From Lujinxingia sediminis (GTDB lineage Bacteria > Myxococcota_A > Bradymonadia > Bradymonadales > Bradymonadaceae): DNA of 64,000 nt. Below are positions 42,901-49,021 of this stretch, one piece after another. Location: positions 62,001-126,000 of the forward strand of contig NZ_SADD01000005.1 in the NCBI RefSeq assembly GCF_004005565.1, read 5' to 3'. The translations under genes were made by a program, and so were the position numbers. The notes under the pieces were generated by a model. That model saw nothing but the letters and a program-made list of their open reading frames with translations, was not told the DNA's origin and did no database searches. Every line of letters begins with the position of its first letter. The stretch's first letter is position 1.

Positions 42901-45789
42901 GTTTGCCAGGAAGTCGGAGGCGGCGAGCCACATCTCGGTCTGCGTGCTCTCGGATGCCCAGCGCGTGAGCATCGTGCTGGCCTTGTCGGTGCGGCCGGCG
43001 CGGAAGTGGTTGAGGGCGATGAGGTAGGTGTGGTCGCCCGGCGCCATGGAGGCGATGCGCTCGAGCTGGTCGATGGCCTCATCCCACATTCCGGCGCTCT
43101 CCAGCGTGCTCAAGATCAGCTGGCGGGCGATCAGCGTGTTGGGGGCTTTGGCCAGGTAGCTGTCGATGAGCGGGTTGAGTTCATCGAGGCGGTCTTGCTG
43201 GCGGTACATCGTGGCCAGGAGTGTAAAGCCCTGACGGTTGGCGTCGGCATCGGGTGAGGCGAAGAGGAGCTTAAGGTAGGGCTCGGCGGCCTCGTAGCGC
43301 CCGAACTTCATGAGCAACTCGGCGATACGGATCGCGTCTCGGATGCTGCGGGATCGGTCGCGATGGAGCTGCTCCAGAGTCGCTTCGGCGCGCTCGAACT
43401 CACCGAGCTGAAGCAGAGTCTCGGCGTAGGGGATGGCCACCGAGGTTGGGGAGTTGCCCTGCGCGATCGCCCGTTCGTAGGCCAGGCGGGCAACCTCGAA
43501 GAAGTGGCGCTGGCGCCAGCGGTCGGCCTGCCTGCTCCAGTCTCGCAGCAGGGCGTCGGCCTGCTCGCTCCAGCCTTCGGGGGTGTCCTGAGTTCGCTCC
43601 AGGGCGCGGCGGTAATGCTGGGCGGCGCGCCGGCGCAGCTCGGTGGCGTCGTCGGGGGAGGCCTCGCGCGACATCGCGTCGTAGACATCTCCGAAGACCC
43701 GGTTGGAGGTGTAGTCGTCGCGTTCACCGAAGATCTGGCGGGCCAGGGGGAGCGCGGCGGAGGCGCGCTGGCGCGCGCTCAGCCGCGCAAGAATGCCCTC
43801 AAAGGCCTGGGCCGGGATATCGGTCACGGCGATAAACTGCGCCAGTATGGCGATGGCGGGTTCGTCGCGGCCGGTATCAAAATAGAGATCGGCAAGCTGT
43901 TCGACCCAGCGCCAGTCCTCAGGGGCCTGCTCCAGGAGGGCCTGCAGCGTGGATTCGACGCGATCGGGGAGGTTGGCGCGGCGGTAGCGCATCAGGGCGT
44001 CGGCCAGCGCGCTCTCACGCTCCTCGGGGGGGCTGTTGGCGATGTAGCGCTCCAGGCTCGTGCTCATCGCCGGGAAGCGGCCCTGCTCGAAGTTGATGTC
44101 GGCCGCATTGAGCCAGGAGCGGTGGTTGCCGGCGCCGGCGGAGCGCTCGTAGTAGCTCAGCGCGCGTCCCGGATCGCCCAGACGCCAGAAGCGCTCGGCG
44201 ACAAAACGAAGATCCTCTTCCTTGTTGCCGCGCGAGGCGATCCAGGCGTCGTAGGTGGCCTCGGCGTCCGCCGGGCGGCCCCAGGTGGCGTAGAGGCTGG
44301 CAAGCGCCTCAACCACGCGGATATCCTGACGAGCCTGGCCTCCCAGGCGTTTGAGCAGGCGTTCGGCTTCTTCAAAAAAGCGTTCGCGCGTGAGCAGCGC
44401 CGTGATCTGCAGGACGCTGGAGGTCTCCATATCGACGGCCTGCAGGTAGGCCATAAAGGCCTGCAGCATCGCCTCGCGCTCTTTGAGTTCCATGAGCACC
44501 ATGCCCAGCGCGAGGTTGGCGTCATCGGGGGTTTCGGCAAATTGAAGGGCGCGCTCATAGAGCGAGCGCGCCAGCGGGAGGTTGTTGCGTTGCTGGGCCC
44601 AGCTGGCCGCGCGTCCCAGCGCAAGGTGGGTCGGAGGGTTGTCCTCGACGAAGCGGTTGATGAGCGTCTCAACCTCATCGAGGCGCGCGCGGGCAGCCAG
44701 CAGGTTGGCCAGAAGTTCGGTCATCGGCCAGTCCAGCGCGACGGACTCCGAGGCGTCGAGCAAAAGGTTCAGGGCGACCTGGGGGGCGCCGTTGTCGGCG
44801 GCCAGACGCGCGACACGGGTGTAATCTGCGGCGGTGGGTGGAGCGGGGAGGTTGTCGATGGAGGCCCGCAGAGCAGCCTCAGCCCGCGCGGGTTGTTCGG
44901 CACTTACGTAGGCCCGGGCTGTGCGCGCATGGAGGCTAGCAAGCTCGGGGTGGGGCGGGTTGAGCAACCCGATGGCGTCGTTAAAAAGAGCGATCGCGGC
45001 GGTATAGGCCTCGAACTCTGAGGCTCGATCGGCGTAACTGGCCAGTCGACGGGAGCGTTCCTCGGTGTCGGGGGCGCGGGAGGCGGCGTCGCGCCAGACG
45101 CGCAGCGCCTCATCGGGAAGATCCAGCCTCAGGTAGAGCTCGCCGAGTTGGGCGGCACCGGCCTCAAAGTCGGGGTCCTCGGCGAGCGTACTTTCAAGGA
45201 GTTCGACCGCATCGACGTACTGGCGCCGCGCGACTCGATCGTCGGCGTAGGCCAGAGCGTCGGCGCGCAGGCGCTCCAGGGCAGCGGCGGGGTGATCGGG
45301 GTTGATGCCGCGCAACGCGCCGCGCAGCCTGATGAGGGTCGACACCTGCTGGCGAACTTCGGCGTGGGTGATGCCGGCTTCCAGGAGCTCGGCCAAAGAC
45401 GCGTCATCCACCGCCGCAACATCGTGCTCGCGGGCGCGCAGGTACGCCAGCGCGGCCTCCGCCGGCTCGTTGAGCGCTTCATTGATGCGTGCAACCAGTG
45501 TGGAGGCGCGCGCGCCGAACTCCCCGGAGTTCTCCGCCAGGGTCGCCGGCCGCAGGGCCTGCTGATGGTTGCCCTGGGCCTCCAGGGCCTCGGCCAGGAG
45601 CAGGTTGGCGCGGGCGTCGGACGGCTCTTCGTCGAGCTGCTCGCGTGCGATTTGCTCGGCGCGGGCGGCGTCACCGGCGCGCAGGGCCTCTTCGCCCCGC
45701 TGTAGATCATGGGCGCAACCGGCGAGCAAAAGTGCCGCCAGGAGCCAGGCTGTGGAATGGGGGCGATGGCGCAGGAGAAACTTCATCAT
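39967..45789 (-). CDS. Giant TPR lipoprotein (1,940 aa)
   Basis: A signal peptide with the lipobox LLAGC near the N-terminus, then almost the entire chain in TPR-like helix pairs, such as DARANLLLAEALEAQGNHQQ and others. About 40-50 repeats could be present. The C-terminal tail has ENLAVYLNNLAYMYATTDN and LGWLYFRQGDLQQAHDTI, common TPR endings. Such proteins form superhelical scaffolds; BcsC/PelB-type and O-GlcNAc-transferase-like proteins share the repeat style but no catalytic domain is visible. The start is uncertain (GTG 45798 or ATG 45789) and has no evident Shine-Dalgarno. An outer-membrane-tethered periplasmic or surface location is inferred. Confidence 0.8.
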   Translation of the reverse strand: MMKFLLRHRPHSTAWLLAALLLAGCAHDLQRGEEALRAGDAARAEQIAREQLDEEPSDARANLLLAEALEAQGNHQQALRPATLAENSGEFGARASTLVARINEALNEPAEAALAYLRAREHDVAAVDDASLAELLEAGITHAEVRQQVSTLIRLRGALRGINPDHPAAALERLRADALAYADDRVARRQYVDAVELLESTLAEDPDFEAGAAQLGELYLRLDLPDEALRVWRDAASRAPDTEERSRRLASYADRASEFEAYTAAIALFNDAIGLLNPPHPELASLHARTARAYVSAEQPARAEAALRASIDNLPAPPTAADYTRVARLAADNGAPQVALNLLLDASESVALDWPMTELLANLLAARARLDEVETLINRFVEDNPPTHLALGRAASWAQQRNNLPLARSLYERALQFAETPDDANLALGMVLMELKEREAMLQAFMAYLQAVDMETSSVLQITALLTRERFFEEAERLLKRLGGQARQDIRVVEALASLYATWGRPADAEATYDAWIASRGNKEEDLRFVAERFWRLGDPGRALSYYERSAGAGNHRSWLNAADINFEQGRFPAMSTSLERYIANSPPEERESALADALMRYRRANLPDRVESTLQALLEQAPEDWRWVEQLADLYFDTGRDEPAIAILAQFIAVTDIPAQAFEGILARLSARQRASAALPLARQIFGERDDYTSNRVFGDVYDAMSREASPDDATELRRRAAQHYRRALERTQDTPEGWSEQADALLRDWSRQADRWRQRHFFEVARLAYERAIAQGNSPTSVAIPYAETLLQLGEFERAEATLEQLHRDRSRSIRDAIRIAELLMKFGRYEAAEPYLKLLFASPDADANRQGFTLLATMYRQQDRLDELNPLIDSYLAKAPNTLIARQLILSTLESAGMWDEAIDQLERIASMAPGDHTYLIALNHFRAGRTDKASTMLTRWASESTQTEMWLAASDFLANHGEVQRALTLLDEGVQRAPGDRALRLQRATLRARAGHIDPALEDASYCLQEADGCPEELLTRFADALSAAGRFDLIAPFADQLSFNQLHFVGQSPGHIHPTLLSSDPARVRAFADSVSGLGGGVHEIVSQLDDAGYYALAQEMLEDELQQGDATTGAELLIARQLAVTPGAAVNDLLVTLRPVIDPLERNNDYFVGPVGDTLMRMGRRDEAIVYLRAAVDAGDLSYLGQLAQALILEGQFDEGMDLLIRAVEAPIAPTGNAADAAMRLELAAQPELARRLLQELSARPTTTAEAFPLKIHYDLEYHGDVHQALSDVNTHLDWMRQLRGADFGKALSSNAIEDAIIGALETIASLGYIDAVLPHLDTLPAELRESPRLGRLRLHAAMLRGDDEAIDAAVKALLASANNAPEARREITLQLLAFGHTARANAVLAPLTETRASDPTDLALQLALLRAENAPDAAITDAAEAHINASADRQLARTLVSQHLSNLALDDLALDIARRGAARIPVASELGLALNAALIDGDLDTLHALLPQAMRTADEPEAVLGNLYHRSRFSPDIRVPLAILDHLQAIHPASISWEIERIYLRFRNGDVDEARERMLAMVERTEAHPSVVDALIAMLSSERLDVEIARVLAGELNIDTLGPLHLGAIAEAELALGFEERARPWLERLDALAGSPSNRVAIAANLNKRRRYAAALQALGTPQSENSPAYDAAHAIATMGSGRPAANALLNAMRRGLPSLNTLYDGLVAAIDGDLPEDARLLMEALAQTPVVQAYAATQPLQRVLTAGALDRSGRGMLHVRDFLNARLPRIASSAGINWQQFAGQLAEAYRHHDPLAAYGVYRDRIYQSLLTSPRRENLAVYLNNLAYMYATTDNHVDEGLTLARRAIALAGGRNSSYVDTLGWLYFRQGDLQQAHDTISSALNLYDGSTAGLEELYRHLGEVLDARGKHHSAAWMHIYADRIGQRAPWDRVF

Positions 45790-45935
45790 AGCGGACACGT
45801 CATTCTAGAAGGACAGGGGCGCGGCGGGTGAGAACACGGCCTTGTCGCCCCGAAATCTACTCATAGGATGTGGTCGCACAGCCCGCGCCGGGGTGCAAGA
45901 AGGGGGGGGATGCGGGCGCATCTGACGTGACCTAC

Positions 45936-45963
45936 TTTACAAGGGGCACGCGTGTGCTAATGA
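45936..45963 (+). promoter_or_regulatory. Candidate sigma70-type promoter
   Basis: TTTACA (45936-45941) and TAATGA (45958-45963) are separated by 16 bases. They lie 69 bases upstream of the GTG at 46032. It is a good match by local standards in this GC-rich DNA. Confidence 0.45.
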
Positions 45964-46031
45964 TAACGACCCGTTGGTGGGTTTTGAGTCCCGAACTTCT
46001 TCAGAAATCTCGAAACAAAAGGGTAACAATC

Positions 46032-46646
46032 GTGACGTCGAATGAAGACGAGTTGATGTCCTATGATGGCCTGGTCATTGAGCGCGGTGCGCGCCACTGC
46101 AAGATCCTCAATGAGGAGGGAGAGGTGGAGTTTCGGACCACGAACGTGCGCGACGCACAGCGCTTCCTGGAGCTGCTTGAGGAGCGCGACCGGTTGCAGA
46201 AGCTGCTCGACTCGCGCGGGATCGCTCCGCACCGCATCTACCTCCTGGCTGCCGAGGAAGAGAAACGCGGCCGGGTGAACCTCGATGGCGCGCCCGCCAA
46301 AGAGGTCGTGATCGTCGCCAAGAGCGAAGACAACGGCCTGGTGGTGCGCTCGCTTGCTGATGGCAAAGAGGAGATCGTCGACATGGACGAGCTCGAAGCC
46401 ATTGAGGGCGGGCCCTATCTGCAGGCCTCCGAGGTTCAGGATGAGACGATGCTGGCACTGATCCGCTACGACCGCGAGGCTGAGACGGCGCACCTTGCAC
46501 TCTTCCGCACGCAGGAAGGAGCCGATGAGATGGCCGGTGAGTGGGCCAAGGTCGAGGAGAACCCGGGCACGGAGTACCAGGCGTTGGTGGCCAACTCCGA
46601 GGGTGATGTGATCCTCTACCGCGCGGAAGCCACCGTCGAAGACTAA
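46032..46646 (+). CDS. Hypothetical acidic cytoplasmic protein (204 aa)
   Basis: No recognised domain. The middle has a basic stretch and SDG/DGKEE patterns typical of small beta-rich domains (GLVIERGARHCKILNEEGEVEF, split by context). The C-terminal half is acidic. The start is likely GTG 46032, eight bases after AAAAGGG; ATG 46056 is an alternative. A promoter candidate lies at 45936-45963 and a clear terminator after it. It appears monocistronic. Confidence 0.6.
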   Translation: MTSNEDELMSYDGLVIERGARHCKILNEEGEVEFRTTNVRDAQRFLELLEERDRLQKLLDSRGIAPHRIYLLAAEEEKRGRVNLDGAPAKEVVIVAKSEDNGLVVRSLADGKEEIVDMDELEAIEGGPYLQASEVQDETMLALIRYDREAETAHLALFRTQEGADEMAGEWAKVEENPGTEYQALVANSEGDVILYRAEATVED

Positions 46647-46673
46647 AACGTCTCCGGCAGGAAGAGCGCCCAT

Positions 46674-46707
46674 AAAAAACCTCGCCGCAAGCTGGCGAGG
46701 TTTTTTT
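46674..46707. terminator. Bidirectional terminator
   Basis: AAAAAACCTCGCC (46674-46686) pairs with GGCGAGGTTTTTT (46694-46706) across a 7-base loop. It serves the hypothetical gene on plus and the rhodanese-like gene on minus. Confidence 0.9.
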
Positions 46708-46766
46708 ATGCATGTTGCGCGGCGACCCGGCGTCGCTGATGGCCGGGTCGCACCAGGGTGAGGTGA

Positions 46767-47126
46767 TCAGAGGCGGGTGACTTCGCCGACGATCTGAGCC
46801 TCGCTGCCCTCGGTGAGGAAGCCTGCGTTTTTCCAGGCGTCCAGGCCACCGTCGAAGTCGGAGACCTTGCGGAACCCGAGCTCCTCGAGGATTTTTGCCG
46901 CGCGGGTGGACGCTTCGGCGTCGTGACTGTCGCCGTAGACGACGATGCGCTGATTCTTACCAAGATCCTTGCGGGCGCGTTCCTTGAGCGACTCCACAGG
47001 GATGTTGATTGCGCCGGGGATGTGCTCGCGCTGGTAATCCTCGGGGTTGAGAATGTCGATCAGTACGAAGTCTTCGCCTTCTACGATACGCTGTTGAAGC
47101 TCCGTGCTAGACATCAACCGTGCCAT
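46767..47126 (-). CDS. Rhodanese-like domain protein lacking the active-site Cys
   Basis: 119 residues, one rhodanese fold: LIDILNPEDYQREHIPGAINIP is the classic N-terminal half, and WKNAGF the end. The active loop reads VVYGDSHDAE, with Gly65 where the catalytic Cys should be. So it cannot make a persulfide and may be a structural or binding paralogue. The ATG at 47126 follows AAGGA at a good distance. A longer frame upstream is rejected. A promoter candidate lies at 47268-47295. It is monocistronic. Confidence 0.8.
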   Translation of the reverse strand: MARLMSSTELQQRIVEGEDFVLIDILNPEDYQREHIPGAINIPVESLKERARKDLGKNQRIVVYGDSHDAEASTRAAKILEELGFRKVSDFDGGLDAWKNAGFLTEGSEAQIVGEVTRL

Positions 47127-47253
47127 GAAGATCCTTTGTTCTGGGCCTGTTACGCCTTTTGTGTCCTCCAGATGCCCGCGGTATCGTAGCGAGGTCGGCC
47201 GGATTTGGGACAACGGCGCTCTCGGGGAGAGGGCCGCGACCGCGGGGCAGGAC

Positions 47254-47286
47254 AGCTGCTGGCGAGTAATATAGTCGCCGGCAGCT
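47254..47286. promoter_or_regulatory. Imperfect dyad overlapping the minus-strand promoter candidate
   Basis: Arms AGCTGCTGGCGA and TCGCCGGCAGCT pair with one mismatch and enclose GTAATATAG. The loop overlaps the -10 box of the rhodanese promoter candidate, so this may be an operator. Confidence 0.4.
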
Positions 47287-47295
47287 CTTTAGCAA
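47268..47295 (-). promoter_or_regulatory. Candidate promoter for the rhodanese-like gene
   Basis: On the minus strand TTGCTA (47295-47290) is 16 bases from TATATT (47273-47268). The leader would be about 140 nt. Confidence 0.35.
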
Positions 47296-47360
47296 CCGCG
47301 CATCCCCCGAGGGAGCGTTGTGGTTGCCTCGGGGCGGACTGCTCGTTAGGTTGCAGCCCG

Positions 47361-47388
47361 TTGAACGCTTTCGACGTGATGATACAAC
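47361..47388 (+). promoter_or_regulatory. Candidate promoter for the PEGA/TPR gene
   Basis: TTGAAC (47361-47366) and TACAAC (47383-47388) are separated by 16 bases. They lie 42 bases before the ATG at 47431. Confidence 0.35.
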
Positions 47389-47430
47389 GGCTTCCCGCAC
47401 TGGCGAGGGGCTTTGACTGGAGCTGTTTTC

Positions 47431-48504
47431 ATGGTGAGCGCACGCTCGATGAGACGATGGTTCGGCGCGCTTGTGGCGGTGGTGGCCCTGTGTGTCTGCG
47501 CGCCGCTCTATGCGCAGGGGTCAGAAGAGGCGCTCGATACGGTGCGGGAGGCCAACGGTCATTACGATGCCGGAGAGTTCAGCCGCGCGCTGCTCAAGTA
47601 CCGCCAGGCCTACGATGTGCTCGAGGATGTGCGCCTTCTCTACCGCATCGGCTTAAGCTACGAGAATCTTGGCAACTACGCCCGCGCCCGCCAGACCCTG
47701 TTGCGCTATCTGGAGCTCGATAAGGACAGCCCGGTCGAGGGGCGAGTGCGCGCCAAGATCGATCAGCTGCGTGATCTGGAGGAGAATATCCAGGCCTACC
47801 TGGTCATCGACTCGGTGCCGGCCGGCGCCACGGTCTACCTTAATGAGTATATGGGGGAGTCGGAGGGGCAGGCGCCGGTGACGATGCCGGTGGGAGCGGG
47901 AGAGAACGTTGTGACGCTGGTCTTCCCCGATCGGCAGCGCCTGCAGGCGGTGGTCGAGGTCGGGGCGGGCGCGACCGTCGAACGCATCTTTCAGGTCGGC
48001 AGCGCCGCACCTCCCCGCCAGAGTGAAGAACTTGCGAGCACGGAAACCACCGAGGTGGAGGTCGGCCAGCCCGAAGCGCCCCTGGTTGAGGGGCCCGCCG
48101 AAGATGGTTCTCTTGCGGAAGAGTCGGGCCCCGACGCAGCGGAGCCCGAGGTCGCGGAAGCCACCGGAGAGGAAGATGTGATTCCGATGCCCGGCTCCGA
48201 GCGAGCCATGGACCGCCCGGTGCGACTTGACCGGATCAGCGTCGCGCCGCCCTGGTGGGCCAACGCCCTTGCGGTGACGGGCTTTGTGGGAAGCGCGCTG
48301 TGCGGGGCCGGAGTGTACTCCGGGGCGCTCAGCGTCGGACAGGCCGTAGGGTGTGGGGTTGTCTTAACCGGTGCGGGCTTCTTTTTGCTCGGTCGGGACT
48401 GGAGCGGGCACCTGCCGCCGGCCTCCGCCGCTCCGGGGTTTGCAGGCGCTGATGAGGGCGCTGCGACCCGCGCTCTCGGCGTGAGCTTCAGCGGACGCTT
48501 CTAG
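47431..48504 (+). CDS. Exported TPR plus PEGA-domain protein
   Basis: 357 residues. The signal peptide is FGALVAVVALCVCAPLYAQ. Two TPR-like helix pairs follow (ANGHYDAGEFSRALLKYRQ and GLSYENLGNYARARQTLLR). A PEGA-like domain with VIDSVPAGATVYLNEYMGE comes next, then an acidic Glu/Ala-rich linker and a C-terminal region with two hydrophobic segments (about 278-315) ending in a Gly-rich tail. PEGA domains bind surface or S-layer-like partners. GGAG precedes ATG 47431. A related TPR protein is encoded at 54806-55591. Confidence 0.75.
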   Translation: MVSARSMRRWFGALVAVVALCVCAPLYAQGSEEALDTVREANGHYDAGEFSRALLKYRQAYDVLEDVRLLYRIGLSYENLGNYARARQTLLRYLELDKDSPVEGRVRAKIDQLRDLEENIQAYLVIDSVPAGATVYLNEYMGESEGQAPVTMPVGAGENVVTLVFPDRQRLQAVVEVGAGATVERIFQVGSAAPPRQSEELASTETTEVEVGQPEAPLVEGPAEDGSLAEESGPDAAEPEVAEATGEEDVIPMPGSERAMDRPVRLDRISVAPPWWANALAVTGFVGSALCGAGVYSGALSVGQAVGCGVVLTGAGFFLLGRDWSGHLPPASAAPGFAGADEGAATRALGVSFSGRF

Positions 48505-48589
48505 CGCAGGCTCTTGCACCGAGGGCCCCCCGGTGGTAGGTCTGGCGCGAGATCTGGTCGTTGGTATTAACCTACTCTTCTTTGAGCTA

Positions 48590-48781
48590 ATGATGTCCGA
48601 GCGCGCCCCCCAGCATATTTCTCGTAAAAAGACCCCGGTCTTCTGGGACTGGTGGTATGAGAACCCCGTCGAAATCATCATCGTGGCGATGGCGCTGGCG
48701 TTTTATGCCCTGACGCCCTGGAGCGGCTTCGGGGTCTCGGAGAAAGACGTCAGCAGCGCCGAGATCACGATCGTGCCCTGA
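48590..48781 (+). CDS. Small single-helix membrane protein
   Basis: About 63 residues, from ATG 48590 or 48593. The sequence starts MMSERAPQHISRKKTPVFWD, then has one membrane helix (IIIVAMALAFYALTPWSGF) and a short acidic tail. It has basic residues before the helix, so the tail would be periplasmic. It lies 85 bases after the PEGA gene and before a good terminator, so it is likely the last gene of that unit. No family recognised. Confidence 0.5.
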   Translation: MMSERAPQHISRKKTPVFWDWWYENPVEIIIVAMALAFYALTPWSGFGVSEKDVSSAEITIVP

Positions 48782-48815
48782 GCCACCTGTGGCACGGGTG
48801 TAGGTAGGTGTGATG

Positions 48816-48843
48816 CCGGGCCCTTCGGGCCCGGTTTTTTTTT
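48816..48843. terminator. Terminator, GC stem with T9
   Basis: CCGGGCCC (48816-48823) pairs with GGGCCCGG (48827-48834) and is followed by nine T. It terminates the plus-strand unit; the convergent Omp85 gene lies beyond. Confidence 0.85.
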
Positions 48844-48906
48844 GTGGGCGAGGGCTCGCACTGCGGCGTGCGGCGTGTGCATCGACGCGGCGTCACAGGT
48901 AGCGGT

Positions 48907-49021
48907 CAGCGGTGCGGGGCACTTAGAAGGAGTGCCCGATGCTCAGGTAGAAGCCGTAGCCCGCCAGCGGTGCGGGGCACTTAGAAGGAATGCCCGATGC
49001 TCAGGTAGAAGCCGTAGCCCA
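48907..49021. repeat. 58-bp tandem duplication at the 3' end of the Omp85 gene
   Basis: The segment starting CAGCGGTGCGGGGCAC at 48907 recurs at 48965. The second copy contains the real end of the Omp85 gene, encoding GYGFYLSIGHSF and stop; the first copy lies just after that stop and repeats the same end with one base changed (G for A at 48932/48990). 58 is not a multiple of three, so the extra copy is out of frame with the gene. It looks recent because only one base differs. Confidence 0.85.

Larger units (their letters stand above)
47127..47430. other. Intergenic region between divergent genes; two promoter candidates
   Basis: No gene is seen. It contains a dyad-overlapped minus-strand promoter candidate (47268-47295) and a plus-strand candidate (47361-47388), both listed. 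Confidence 0.55.

Noticed and set aside
40954-43257. Plus-strand 767-codon open frame
   Set aside because: Lies entirely inside the giant TPR gene on the other strand; composition is Gly/Val/Gln-rich shadow coding.
46767-47213. Longer rhodanese start at 47213
   Set aside because: The extra N-terminus lacks homology and the ATG at 47126 has a good AAGGA site.
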